Notes: a model not told the origin generated them from the letters alone. Counted from the first letter of the stretch, positions 24,340-36,830 are shown. The stretch is DNA of 64,000 nt from Chrysemys picta bellii (GCF_011386835.1 NC_088792.1:108286421-108350420), one strand, 5' to 3'. Numbers and translations are program-made.

Positions 24340-25160
24340 ACCTGTGATATCCTTTATGGTGAGTCCTCCCCACTCAGTTATCATTGCCTCAGCCTTACAA
24401 GCATTCAACTCTAAGCCCAACCTGCTCAAAACTGTGTCACTACTGTTCAAAGTTGGTTTGCAGAATCTCTCAATCTTTTGCACATATCACTAAGTCATCA
24501 GCAAACAGCATGTCTCACGGTGTCTCCCTTCATATATTCTCACTTATCATATCCATGACAACAACAAACAAAAAGGGGCTCACCATTGAAGCAGGCCAAT
24601 GTTGACTGAACATTCTGGAATATGGTAGTGACTCCATTGCAAATATCCTGGATAAGATGGACATATCCTTCTGGCACACTTTTCAGTCACGAAGACCACC
24701 AAACTAATTCTCTTAGTTCATGATCATATGCCTTCTTTGGGTCCAAAAAGACCATGCTCAGTTGCCATCTCTTTTCTCTGAACTTCTCCGTGAGGATTCA
24801 TAGCACAAATATAGTCTCAATTGTGCTGCTTCCTGCCATGAATCCATAATAATCCTTCCAAATTTCATCTATTTCATGCAGATTATTTTAAATGTTCTCC
24901 TAATACGTACTTTCATAGTATGTGACATCAGCTTAATTGGGTGATAATTAACACAGTGTAATGTGTTTTTATGTTTTAAAATAGGCACCATAGAGCTCTT
25001 ATGCTGTTGATCTGGCATTTTCTCTTAAGAATATAACTGACCAGACTTGGAAGGCATCAGCTGTCTTACCTTCCCAATGATTTCAGCACATCCACTAGTA
25101 TTTCATCTGGCCCAGCTGTTTGAGCAAGGCTTCTGCTTCAGTCTTGTGTATTAATAAGAA
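24340..25160 (-). pseudogene. RTE-clade LINE reverse transcriptase remnant
   Basis: Minus-strand translation, with frameshifts, follows RTE/BovB-type RT. It starts with a decayed block near 25130-25040 (AGPDEI-like context, then KTADAFQVWSVIFLRE). Near 24900-24990 comes VPILKHKN...VNYHPIKLMSHTMKV, matching the RTE block VPIFKxKG...NYRGIKLMSHTMK. Near 24715-24760 is MVFLDPKKAYDHELRELVWW, the motif-A block MVFxDLEKAYDxVPRxxLWW, with the catalytic Asp still present. The region expected to hold FADD (about 24500) is unreadable. No 3' tail or target duplication was found. Host genes have no such motif series. Confidence 0.75.
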
Positions 25161-25917
25161 ATGTGGCTGTGCTATATAAGCCTTTTGGCTGGAATATCTG
25201 GGTGCACTTATGGAATACTGCCCTTAGAGTCAAAAATAAAGTCTTGTTGTTTCTAAAGCATTTATAAATATTGAAGTTCATCTTGCTCTCAGCAGAAGTA
25301 ACATTATTTATTTATGCCTCTAATCTTAGGCATTAAACTTCTGTATAAAAAAACATTTTGCATGAAAATATAGTTCAGATTACTCAACTGACATGTACAT
25401 TATACATGTTCCCTGGTTTTCATGCATCTCTGGCTTGTCTACAGGCATGCAACACATCAGTTTTAAAAGACCCTGGATATCAAATGCAGTAGAATAGAAA
25501 GGCTTATTTTTTTGCAAGAAGATTCTTTGGATGGCAAGCAATGACAAATTAGGGACATGTGCCTTTTTACATGGGGTCACATCTATTATGGTGTGGATAT
25601 CAGAGTGCCATTCCCTTTTTCTTTATAGGGAAGACGTGCTCTTTATGAAGTAAAGATAAATAAATTCATTCTTCTCTTGGAGATCTGCTTTCATGGGAAT
25701 GTAATCCAATAGTTGCAGAACTTTCCCAGTTTTTCATCCCTGTGATGATATTTTATGTTTTAGAAATGGCACAAGACAATGAAGATGAAGAAGACAGGTA
25801 CAAAAACTGTAAACAGCATCTCAACATGAATATGAAGGTGATCACAGCCTGATCATGCATTGTATGTAGTTCCTTGATCAGAAGTCTAGACTCTCTTTTG
25901 AGATTTTGTTGATTATT
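25161..25917. other. Gene-free interval with one possible micro-exon
   Basis: No transposon recognised. A 34-nt segment at 25764-25797 is flanked by a pyrimidine-rich tract plus AG and by GTACAA (see findings). Otherwise unremarkable. Confidence 0.3.
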
Positions 25918-26592
25918 AGAGTTGAGTGAAAATCAGAATGTCCTATGGGAAACTGATGTTTAAAAATACTGTTTTCAACACCAGAATGATGAAAACTTGA
26001 AATATTGAATTTTGTGTGTGAAATGAAGGGTTCTGGGAAATGTTGCAACAGTTTATTTCAACATTTTAAATCAAATCAAAACAAAACCTTTTGATGTTCC
26101 CAAATTAAAACACTTCATTCTGAGTCCAGTTGACATAATACTGCATCTGCCTAAGAGTAGTGGGAGTTGTCGTTCTGGTTCCTTGTGTGCTCATTCTTTC
26201 TTATTGGCCAGGTTCCCTCACTGGACTACATCCCTGATGAATCCTGCAGTCATCTGACTGAGCACCTGGTGCACTGTAGAAGTCAAAAGAATCTCTAGCT
26301 CATCATTTGGTACATCATAGGAGATGTAGCCTGGGCACGGACCTCAGCCCATAAAAAAGAATGAGGGGATGGAGCATTTGGAGTACAACTCTCCTGAGGT
26401 ATTGCAGAATCCTGAGGCAGATGAAGTTTAATGTCAAACTGATTCAAACTGAACTGTTGATTTTGTAGTAAAAAACAAAACAAAACAAATGTTTGGGCAA
26501 AATCTAAATGTTCACATGGAAAGTTTTGATTTTGAGGAAATTGCATTTTCTGTTGAAAAAATATTTCAATGGTAAATTCTTGAACAGCTATA
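25918..26592. mobile_element. Inverted-repeat MITE, TAGAGCTGG family (copy B)
   Basis: The left end TAGAGTTGAGTGAAAAT and right end CAGCTATA match the TAGAGCTG terminus with mutations. The centre contains GGACTACATCCCTGATGAATCCTGCAG, the same central motif as copy A at 15.96 kb. No convincing target duplication. Confidence 0.45.
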
Positions 26593-28039
26593 ATTATACC
26601 ATAACATTTAACATACAAAAATCTGATTTTCCACATGAGGAAACTCAACACGTACAGAATATCTTCTCTAAGGCACAACACAGAAGAAAACTGAATTGCA
26701 ATCTGATGCCTTTTGTTTTTCAGATATTAATTAACCCACAACCCACCTCTTTTGTCATTTAAACTGGTCACCTCAACTATCAAAAGAATCTTCTGCTTAC
26801 ATTCCTCGATAGCAGTTCCCCCAGACCTAGAGCTCCAGAGCAATGGTCTCAGGGGACTATACTTTATTTCATGCAGACAGTTTATCACGCAATACTAAAT
26901 ATCCTCAGATTTTTCTGTGACACAAGCAAGAGGCAGTGTCATGCCTTTTTGGTGTGGAGCGCCAAACCCAATTCCTAAGATTTTCTTCAGAAAGCACTCA
27001 GCTCAAGGAAAGCTATGAGCTGACCCCCCCACCAGTAATGTGACTGTTTACTGCCTCTGTAAGCACCTCCTCATGGCCACAGGCCACTCTATGGTACCCT
27101 GCCTCTGTGGCCATTCTGCCTTTCCAGGGACCCTTGAAGAACTCTCACACAATTCCCACAAGAGATCTAATTGTACTGTACCTCCACGCCCCAACCCTGG
27201 TTCAGTCCCTTTCTCTCAGTAGTCCAACACAAACTCTGTCTTCACTGTCAGAGTACTTCCCAGTACTTCCTGCCTGGAGTTTGTCCTTCTTCACAGGCCT
27301 TTCTAGGTAGTCCTTTGCAGTTTCTCTCCTGCTTCTTGGATAGAGTCTCTCCCAGGCCTCCCTGAACTTCCCCAGCTTACTGTCAAGTTTCCTGGCTCGG
27401 ATAGTCTGTTAGTCTCCCTCAACCACCCACTCTTCCCTGCAGGTTCTGGCTGCCTCCTATATTGGAATTCTTGATTTCTCTCAGGCAAGGCTCATCTTGT
27501 ATACAGGGCTGGCTTAGCTCCAAACTCTCCAGCCCCTGGACAAACCACCCTATTATACCACCATTTTGGTAAAGGGATATGGCTGGGTGAGGGTTGGCCA
27601 GGTGATTTTGATATTGATATTATCATAATGCCTATGAGCCCTAGTGTCTGGCTGTATCATTGTTCCCCAGCTGACCTGTGAAGTATCCATAGGCAGTCAT
27701 CATTAGTTCCCGCAATTTGATGGAGGTGGAGTTTGAGGACAGATGCAGGCAGAGAGGTATTGATACCAGAGCTACCACTCCGATATCCAGAGTTGCCATT
27801 AGGGGTGGGGACAGAGGGAGCAAGGCATTCACAGAAATGCCCCAGTCTTCCCTCAATTATCTGAGATCTTTAGATCCTGAAGTAGCGGAATATTAGAGGA
27901 CAATATTCCTTGCCCATTTTCTAGGGAGGCAAATTCCCACCCATTGGGCATTTTATGCATGGGAAAATCCAGGTGTTGAAAACCCTGCCATTTGCCATGT
28001 AAAACTGCAGCTTCCATGGAATTTCCTATGGAAGGGCCA
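26593..28039. other. Gene-free interval, possible minus-strand LTR-like sequence
   Basis: The stretch from about 26790 to 27560 is pyrimidine-rich on the plus strand. It has TTTATT (AATAAA on the minus strand) near 26865 followed by GC-richer sequence. It could be an old LTR, but TG...CA ends and flanking duplications were not found. No gene is supported. Confidence 0.25.
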
Positions 28040-29000
28040 AGAATCATAGAAATGTAGGGCTGGAATTCCCTTGAGAAGTCAAGTTCAGTCCCCTGCACTG
28101 TGGCAGGATCAAGTAAATATAGATCAGCCCTAGAAGGTGTTTGTCCAATCTGTTTTTGAAAACTTTACACTGAAGGGTATTCTCCAACCTCTCTTGGAAG
28201 CCTATTCCAGAGCTTATCTACCGTTATAATTAGAAAGTTTTTTCCTAATATCTAACTTAAATCTCCCTTGCTACAGATTAAGCCCATTATTTCTTGTCCT
28301 ACTATGAGTGGACACGGAGAACAACTGATCATAGTCTTTAACGCATTTGAAGACTGCTACCAGGTCCTCCTCAGTCTTCATTTTATAAGACCAAAAACAT
28401 GGCCAGTTTTTTAACCTTTCCTCATAGATAAGGTTTTCTGAACCTTTTATCATTTTTGTTGCTCTTCTCTGGACTCTCTCCAATTTGTCCACATTTTTTC
28501 TGAAGAGTGGTGCCTAGAACTGTACACAGTATTCCAGCTAAGGCCTTCCCACTGCCATGTAGAAAGGGACAATGACCTCCCATGGAGTAATTACGTATGA
28601 CAATCCTATTAATGCATCCAAGAATATTAGCCTTTTTTGCAACTACACCATATTGTTGACTCGTATTCAATTTATAATCCACTATAACCCAGGTCCTTTT
28701 CAGCAGTACTACCACTTACACAGCTATCCCTCATTTTGTAGTTAGGAAGGAAAAAATCAAATCAAATGAGGTAATTTGCATTTGTCTTTATTGAATTTCA
28801 TCTTTTGAATTCAGATCAGTTCTCCAATTTGTCCAGGTTGTTTTGAATTCTAATCCTGTTCTCCAAAGTACTTTCGAACCCTCCCAGCTTTGTGTCACCT
28901 GCACATTTTATAAGTATACTCTCCATTCCGTTATCCAGGAAATAGTCTCTTATGCAAAGAACCAGCTTGCTCATGTAAGAAAGCCACAGTGTATACATCA
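28040..29000 (-). mobile_element. Old CR1 LINE fragment
   Basis: Minus-strand frames give CR1 ORF2 C-terminal blocks. DNGMESILIKCAGDTKLGG (near 28890-28950) contains CAGD in place of the catalytic FADD. Further blocks are QQYGVVAKKANILGCI, MDKLERVQRRATKMIKG and IYEERLKN...FWSYKMKT. The 3' end near 28040 reads CCAGCCCTACATTTCTATGATTC on the minus strand, the CR1 tail also seen at 49144. Multiple frameshifts and a mutated active site show it is old. Confidence 0.88.
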
Positions 29001-29838
29001 GCATAAGAAAAGGAGTATTTTTGTTTTGTGGTGGAATAGGGAGTGTAGCCAAAATTAGGGATAAGTAATCTATAGTTCAGAGCTGTTGCAAAGAGAATCG
29101 GAATTAAGATTTATTAACATTAAGATACACACAAGATCAAGGGGAGTTCTTGTGGAACTCAAAGATCGTCTTTCTTCTGAATTTGGATTTAATTAAATCT
29201 GACTTACTAGTCAAGCTTTTAATAAGTGATTAATGATTTTGGGTGCCCAACTTGAAGCCCCCAAATCACTAGCCATTTCTGAAAATCTTGGCCACAGTGT
29301 TTGCAAACATAATATTTGTGTGGAATTATAAATTTTCAGTAGTAAATGGCTGAAACATTTGTCTTTGTATTCAATATTGGTTCTGTTTTTAAAGGCAGTG
29401 TTTAAAAGTCTATTTTGTTATAGGCACAGCTCAAAGGTTTAATTACATCTTTTATCTTGCTATAGATAATAATCAGATCAGGGTCAGTATCCTACTATAA
29501 AGCATTTAATAGGACAATAATCCACTACAATCAAACTGAAACTTTTCTGTAGCTTCTCTTTATCAGCCAGAGAGAGGTGCATATAGCTACAAATAAATTC
29601 AATATTAGACCAAGTTATATTAAAAACATGTTCTTATGTCCTTTGTATCTCTAGTAACACTCTTATTCTAACCTTCATTTTTCTTCCCACAATAGAGAAG
29701 CTGTGTTATTTTTAAATGTAACCACCTTTTACCAGGAGATTTAAATTCCACTGAGCTCTCTTACTGATACATGCTTTTAAGAGTAAACCTCTATACTAGC
29801 TTTGTCTGAAAGGAGCAGCAGCTTCAAAGACAATGAAC
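29001..29838. other. Gene-free AT-rich interval
   Basis: No repeat or gene recognised. Confidence 0.4.
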
Positions 29839-30126
29839 CTAAGGGCTTGTCTACCTGGTGCCTTAGTGCATACTGCCTGCAGTATAAATTCCAACAGGAA
29901 GCAGCATGTAGCGCACTAACTGGCCCGTACAGACCCTGCTGGTGAACACAAAGTTCCATTGTGAACATTTAATGTAGTCCTGTTTCAAACAATAATGCAC
30001 TCAGTGGAACTTTTAGTGAGCACCAGCAGGGTCCACCCGGGCCAGCTAGTGCGCTACATGCTGGAGCACGGTAGAATTTACACTGCAGCTAGTAAGGACC
30101 AAAGCACCATGTAGACAAGCCCTTAG
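29839..30126. mobile_element. Foldback MITE, AGGGCTTGTCTAC ends
   Basis: The outer ends CTAAGGGCTTGTCTAC and GTAGACAAGCCCTTAG are perfect 16-bp inverted repeats. The similarity continues inward for about 130-140 bp per arm (for example GCATGTAGCGCACTA at 29904 against TAGTGCGCTACATGC at 30047), leaving a small spacer near 29975-29995. The ends can be read as AGGGCTTG flanked by TA on both sides, which would suit a Tc1/mariner-type duplication. An 8-bp duplication was not found. Confidence 0.8.
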
Positions 30127-31427
30127 CTTGTGTTCTACTCTAAGGGGTCTCTTATTTTACTACATTCTCCATATGCACTGACTAGAAAAGTGCTACTTGG
30201 GCACCAGGGTTTTGTGTGAATTAGAGCATCAGTCTGAACATGGAGAGTAAGATTCTGTTCTGCACCTCCAAAAAGTTCAACACAGAAATGACAGCTCTGG
30301 AGAATGAGGTTCAAGTGTTAAAATGGTTTTAAGCCACCTTTGTGCCCTCTCAATCCAGGGCTGGAGAGGCTATTTTTTGTTAAACTACACTAGGAGTATT
30401 TTGTAAATTACTAAAACCAGTGAAGACATTTGTTGAATAAGAACTAAAGGTCGGATTTTCAAAGATATCTAAAGGAGTTAAGTGTCTAAATTTCATTGAA
30501 TTTCATTGAGGATTGGACACCTATGTTTTATAAGCCTTTTAAAATCCCCAGAACTGGCTCCTAAAAGCCAATACTCAACCATGGTCATACTGGTGGGGTA
30601 ATTTGGGGAAGTTCATACTGCCCCAGTCTGTGCTGAACCTATTCTATGAAGAAAGAGACTTCCTTTCAGTTTCCAGGCTTGTTGGGCTGGCACTTTTCAC
30701 ATGAAATAGATTACTTGATCTTCCGAATAGAAGCTTCCATGGGCTGGAATCCTAGTCCCATTGTAGTTAATGGGAGCTTTACCACAAAAAGGAGGTCAAG
30801 CAAATCGTTCAATGAGTTTCTAACTGATCTTTCACATGAAAGGCTCTGATTTTCATTACTAGGAAAGTTGTTTTCACCAGAGTGCTTTAAAAAAAAGAGA
30901 AAAATTCTAATTAAAAGAATAAATCAAAGAACTTAATTGAAGCTACATCTAGGCATGTTTGATAATAACATAAATAATATGTGAATAATGTGTCTTGGTA
31001 TAAAATGTTGTAAAATACAATATTCTTTTAATCTTTCCAATTCTTGAATGAGAAATCCAATTTAATTAAGTTTAGGTCCTAGTCTACTGGACTTAAGCTG
31101 AGTTTGATTCTTATTTCAATTGCTCACCATACCTTATTTTGCATCCTGCGTTTCTGAATATCTTGTCCTTCAAGAACGCCAGATTTATTACTGCATGCAC
31201 TTAAAGGAAATAAGAAACAGCTCTTCAATTTTTCAAACTAATGAAGTCTTGGAATTTTCCAAATAATGCTCAGGAAAACATCAATGAAAGGAACAGTAAA
31301 TACCCTTCTAAATGTAGCCATTATTGAATGTGGATAAAATCAGTTTGATCTGCATGCAGCTCATCAACATTACTTAATTAAACAGGAGCTGTCTCTGACA
31401 TCTACAAAGGAGCAGAATGTCACCTTC
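30127..31427. other. Gene-free interval
   Basis: Sequence around 30450-30580 (GATTTTCAAAGATATCTAAAGGAGTTAAG) resembles a common reptile repeat, but I cannot define its ends. No gene is supported. Confidence 0.3.
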
Positions 31428-31605
31428 ATAAGAACGGCCATACTGGGTCAGACCAAAGGTCCATCTAGCCCAATATCTTGTCTTCTGACAGTGGCCAATG
31501 CCAGGTGCCCCAGAGGGAATGAACAGAACAGGTAATCATCGAGTGATCGATTCCCTGTCGCCCATTCCCAGCTTCTGGTAATCAGAGACTAGGGACACCA
31601 TCTTC
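31428..31605 (-). repeat. CR1-type LINE 3' tail
   Basis: The complement reads GGGCTAGATGGACCTTTGGTCTGACCCAGTATGGCCGTTCTTATG, a variant of the CR1 3' UTR block GGACTAGATGACC. The 3' terminus lies near 31428. A related plus-strand tail is at 56455-56595. No coding sequence remains. Confidence 0.65.
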
Positions 31606-32182
31606 AGTAGTACAATGCTTCCTGTTTTAACAAGGCTTGGTGGGTATTTGTTTGTTTGGGCCAAGCTGCCAGGTTTCTGTTGGCTGCCTGATTCTACAAG
31701 GTACCGAGCACTTTCAACTCCTGTTCATTTAATTGGTCCTGTAATATTGTATAAAATTTCAAAATATGGACATCAGCTATCTTGCTTGGATCTTCTTTTT
31801 TTCCATTAGTTTACTTAGTTGGAAGAGGAATTCCTTCTCTACTTTTGTAGATTTTTTTTTCAATTTTGTCATGGTGTCTTTGTGAGTTCAATAATGTGTC
31901 AGTGCTGAGCAGCCAAACACAGGAACAGCAAAAGTTTGCTCAGATGTTTTTTCTAACCCATCTTGTACACAGTTTGGAGACACATTTTCTGTGGCAAGCC
32001 TGTGCCTGGCTGCTCAGAAGCATCAAGCCATAGGCACAATTTATATTTATATTCAGTGCATGCTGGATAGGGATGCTTTCCTGAATCAGATCCTAAATGG
32101 GAAAAACTTAAATTACAGAATGCAAAATACTCTAAATATTTAGCTTCAAAGTACTCTTACTCTGAAGTCTCCATCACTGAGC

Positions 32183-32206
32183 TTTTTTTTTTTTTTTTTT
32201 TTTTTT
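32183..32206. repeat. Poly(T) tract, 24 bp
   Basis: Uninterrupted T24, possibly a decayed poly(A) tail on the minus strand. Confidence 0.9.
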
Positions 32207-32657
32207 GAAACACTGTTTCTGCTACAGAATTAATCTTCTGTGCAGAAAAAGCCAGGAGATTTTAACACTCTTCCTTCCTTTATTTCCATAACCTCAAAAG
32301 TATATCTCTTCCAGCCTGAATACAAAATTTTGGCTTCCTGAGTCCATGAACATCAGTGGTGAGAAAAATGCATTTGCTTAAAAATAACATTCCCTGGTCA
32401 GATTAGAGCAACAAAAACACCACAGTTGCCCGAATACACTTGTCCAGGGATGGCTGACTCACAAGGCCATGAATACTTCATGAGGTGTACTTCTTTCCTG
32501 TAGTTTCTCTGCTGTAACATTTAAGACTCCTGGTTTAACAGGCACTCTTTCTAAAACTCTTGTCAGAGTTACATTAGAAAAACAGATCTTACAACCTACA
32601 TCCCCAAAGCCCCAGTTTGTTAACAATAATTTACAGTACAATTCACATTGATACAGG

Positions 32658-32735
32658 GGCTGATCCAGAGGTCATTACGGTCGATGGAAAGACTTCCATT
32701 GACATCAATGGGCTTTGGATCAGGACCACAATGCG
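32658..32735. repeat. Short palindromic repeat
   Basis: CTGATCCAGAGGTCATTACGG...GATGGAA faces TTCCATTGACATCAATGGGCTTTGGATCAG, an imperfect inverted repeat of about 30 bp per arm. It looks like a very short MITE. Confidence 0.55.
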
Positions 32736-34029
32736 GTTCCCCTGATCTCTCATGGTGCTTTCAGTAAAACTGAAAATGATCTTTTGTGGTGATGGCACAT
32801 AATGTATGAGTAAGAATGTTTATGGTTTTGTATTGTTTTCAAAGCAGTGATAAAAGTTTGGTATAACTTCTTACCTGCTATGATTTTTGTGTTCCTCATT
32901 TAGATTTCCCATAAGGGACATAGAACATATGGTTCTGAGATGGGAGACTTAGAGTTATTTACCCAGCCAGTGTCTTCTTGATAAACAACAGTAATCTGCG
33001 AGGCATTTCAAAAACTTGTACTCATCACAAACACACACACACGAAATTCTGTTTTTACAGTAATATTCTGAAAACACCTTGTTTCTCCCAGTGGTATGTT
33101 TAAACAAGCAATTTGTTTTGATAACATCTTAAGCAGTTTGAGAATACCTTCCTGATTTTACATGCATGATTTACTTTTTGTCACATCACAGTGGTAGGAA
33201 ATAGGGAATCTTTCCAATGTTTTGTTATAAAGGTTGCATTGAAATAACTAGCAGGTAACCTACTATCCCCTGCCTCAAAAGAAGGAAAAGCACTCAAAAG
33301 TTAGAGGAGATACATGTTGTCTTTACTGTTGTTAGTAATATTATAAACATTATAATTCAGTTTCTAAAATGATTGAAAATTAAAGATGATTTAGATTTTA
33401 AGAGCCACATTGTGATACCCTTACAATTAGTAGTATATTATTCCAAAATCCCATTGAAATCAATAAGGCTATTCCCAGAGTAAGATAATACCAAACGTGA
33501 ATCAAGGTATCAGTCCGGTCCTAAATCATTGGGATGGTGGAGGCGAAGACTGTTAGATTTTTCCCCTTGTAAATTTAACTCATCACAATTGTTTTTTTCC
33601 ATTATTTCCCTGACTGAAGGAGAACTAGATGATGTGTTTGTAGTTGATTGATAGAGGGAGGGATACGTGGCTATTAATATCTTAATTCAACTCTGGCAAT
33701 TTTTAGAAAATAAGCATGAAGAATGCTGGTTGTTTCTACAGAACAAGTCTCTTGTTTTATTGCAAGGGTGTTTGTTTTTAAAACTAGACAATGTCATATA
33801 ATTTTTATATCCCTATTATCTTTCACACAAATTTTCTCCAAAAACATTACAGAGTTAAATACAAGACAATATATGGCATATAATGACAAAAACAAATGGT
33901 GTGAAGACAATACATGTTGAACATATTAAAAACTAGGCATTAGAGACAGTAATAGTACTAAGAAAATTAGGATAAATAAACAAACATGTTTGGAGAACTC
34001 AATTAAATACTGAAAGCAATGACACCATA

Positions 34030-34090
34030 GAGGCATTCTTAAAATCAGAAGGGACTATTATGATGTGGTCTGACTTCCTGCATAACTCAA
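34030..34090 (-). repeat. CR1 3' tail fragment
   Basis: The plus strand reads TTAAAATCAGAAGGGACTATTATGATGTGGTCTGACTTCCTGCAT. This is the same 3' UTR segment as at 6964-7010 and 42590-42650. Confidence 0.7.
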
Positions 34091-36070
34091 AGAAAAGAAA
34101 CTGCATACAAAGGTCTAAAAGGAAGGCTACAGATTCAGATAAGTTGCTAGAGGTAGTATTATGAACTCCAAGCATTCAACAATCATGAGTCAGGCCTTTC
34201 CTCCAAACAAAATAAATTGTGAGATTGGCTTAACAAACATGAGATTTTTTTTTTTATTAACAATAATACATTTGAGGTTCTTGTTTCCTGATATCCGAAT
34301 CTCTAGGGTTCATGTTTTCAAGCTTTTCTCTGAAACTGAGGTCTAGAAACTATTTGATGATGGTTGAGCTTCTCATAATTACATTACTCCAGCAGCTGGG
34401 GGTTTAAGGGAAGCACAACTATTATGACTCATAATACAATCCCAAGAGATGTCAACATTGTGAGTGGCTAGAGAACATCAAAAGGCTTCAAGGTTCAGTT
34501 CATATAAGGACATTCAAGTCTGGATACTTATCTGAATTTTAGCCTTACCTCTCGAGTCAGTAAAATTAAGCTAGAAATCCTGTCAGCCCAAGATTTCTTC
34601 TGCAATTTCTGTGACTTCTTACCTCCAGTCGTGCAGGAATTCGATACATGAACAGGGTTTCTTGTAATAGTTCAGCTTTTCCATTTTTGGTCCTAGAATG
34701 AACAAAAGAATAGAGCTGGGTAGTAGTAAAGTTTTTCAGTCAAACAGGAAATTCACAAAAATAATACAGTTTTGGAGCAACCAAAACTATTTGCAAATTT
34801 GAGTCAAATAAAAATATGGGGAAAAATTCAAGAAAGTAAAAATGGTGTGTTTTGACACCATTTGGACATTTCATTTCTAAACAAACCAGGTTGTTTTGAA
34901 TCAACATTTCATTTTGATGAGAAAAAATGAGTTTGGATTCAAAATGAACTAATTTGTATTTTTATTGTTCAGTTCAGCCACCAAACTGAAAAAAAAAAAA
35001 TTTGCTCAGCTCTACTAAAACATTCTTGGTCTACTTTTACGTTAATATGATTGTTGGTTCCATTCCTTGGTAGGAGACACATTGGGAGCAAAGACATTTT
35101 TAAGTAGAATTTGTTCTATCGGCAAATAATGCAACAGTGGTATCCTTTCCTCATATAGCTGAAGGTGATGACTAGATTAATAGTTGAGAATCTCAGGAAT
35201 TGGGAAGACAGAGGTATTGATAGGAGGATTAAACTCCACTATTCTAGGAGTTAAAAAAAAAAAGTGAGTTAACCTTCTTTTTCTTGTCACCTACTTGTTT
35301 TATAAGTAAGCTGATAATTAGCTACACATATGAATTAATTTGATAATTCTAAAGGGAAGAACTGATTTAACAGTCATAAAGAATGTAATTTTTTAATGCA
35401 AAATCACTGGTATTGCCACAAAATAACCCATTGCTCTTTGACTAATCATCCATTTGGGAACATATGTCTGCAGTTTTACTGTTAAACATAATTGGCTGCC
35501 TTTTATCTCTTGAATTTTGATAACATGTATTTTTATTGATGTTAAATGATCTCTGGGGAATGTCTAGTCTAAATTATCTGTGCCCGGGAAAAAGAAGCAA
35601 TAATAAACATTTGTATTTGCATGTCACTGCAACACCAGTTCTTAGATTTAACTTTTTTTAGCCATTTTATGCTGAAATATGACTGCTTTCTTTTAATTCT
35701 GTATAATGTATGTGCTATAAATTCAAATTAGGATTAGAACCCCTTGTATAACTTGCACTGAAAACATGTTTGTATCTGCATATTTTCTTAGAAATATTTA
35801 ATATACCTTTCCAAGAGTAAAAATTCTGTCTCTGCTCTGTAAGATGCCACTAGGGAAAGGATAGAAAACCATAATGATGTGGGCAAAAAGATGCTTTAAC
35901 TATGGGGCTCTGTTTTCCCAAGGGTGGAAAACTGAAGAGCTGGGAAACTTTGAAGATGTAAAAAAAAAAAAAAAAAGGTCAAATAGCTCACATTTATAGA
36001 TCTTAATTGAAGATGTTCCACTTTGTGAAATATTTGAACAGACCTTGAGCCAGAGAGAGTGTGTGAATGA
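34091..36070. other. Gene-free interval
   Basis: Holds the TAGAGCTG MITE at 34711-35014 and an A17 tract at 35960-35976. Otherwise AT-rich and featureless. Confidence 0.35.
34711..35014. mobile_element. Inverted-repeat MITE, TAGAGCTG ends (copy C)
   Basis: Ends TAGAGCTGGG and GCTCAGCTCTA are inverted over about 8-10 bp. The interior is AT-rich with opposed AAAATG/CATTTT strings. Flanking octamers (CAAAAGAA and CTAAAACA) agree at only 5 of 8 positions. Confidence 0.55.
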
Positions 36071-36078
36071 CTCTATAG

Positions 36079-36298
36079 CAGTGGGTCTCAAATTTTTTAC
36101 TGGCGATCCCTTTCACATAGCAAGCCTCTGAGTGCAACCCCCCTAATAAATTAAACACACTGTTTTTAATATATTTAACACCATTATAAATGCTGGAAGC
36201 AAGCAGAGTTTGGGGTGGAGGTTGACAGCTCGTGACCTCCCCATGTAATGACCTTGTGACCCCCTGAGGGGTCCCGACCCCCAGTTTGAGAACCCCTG
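36079..36298. mobile_element. hAT MITE, 220 bp
   Basis: Terminal inverted repeats are CAGTGGGTCTCAAA and TTTGAGAACCCCTG (12 of 14 matching). A perfect 8-bp duplication, CTCTATAG, lies at 36071-36078 and 36299-36306. The interior lacks coding sequence. Confidence 0.93.
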
Positions 36299-36639
36299 CT
36301 CTATAGTCTGGTGGTTTTAGAGGCCTTATCTGGGAGGTGGGAGCAAGACAACAACCTTCACATGGTGCTTCTGTTAAGTTCTGGTGTATTTCGTGTGTGT
36401 GTGCTCTGTGTTTTGTGCAAACCCACCAGCATACCAATGTCGTCAATTGGCCACTGGACTTTGTTTTACCAACCTCCCAGTGAACATAGCAATGATTATA
36501 CTTCCTGAAACCGCCTTTTCCAGGACAAAAAAGAACAGTTGGGCCAGTCCTCTGAATATACCAATTTAATGTAGAAGGGATGTCCAGGGAAAAAGCAGAT
36601 TACCTCTCCAGGACCCTCAATGACCATCACATTGACATC

Positions 36640-36830
36640 GTGGCCCTCCTGGGAGGTAGAAGACCCAAGTTCAAATTTCTATTCCACCGAATATTTAATT
36701 ATTTACGCAAAGTGGAATAGCTTTAACAGAACAGATTGAGAGAAACACCATAGCCCAGTAGTTAGGATACCCTTGTGGGATGCTCAAATTCACATCCCTT
36801 CCCTACATCAGGCTGGGGTGGGGAATTAAA
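36640..36830 (+). repeat. tRNA-like tandem cassette
   Basis: Two tRNA-like halves are in tandem. The first has GGGAGGTAGAAGACCCAAGTTCAAATTTCT. The second has ATAGCCCAGTAGTTAGGATACCC and CAAATTCACATCCC. They match the layout seen at 22010-22330. Confidence 0.45.

Larger units (their letters stand above)
31606..34029. other. Gene-free interval
   Basis: Contains a T24 tract at 32183-32206, a small palindromic repeat at 32658-32735 and short CA runs near 33030. No gene is supported. Confidence 0.35.
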
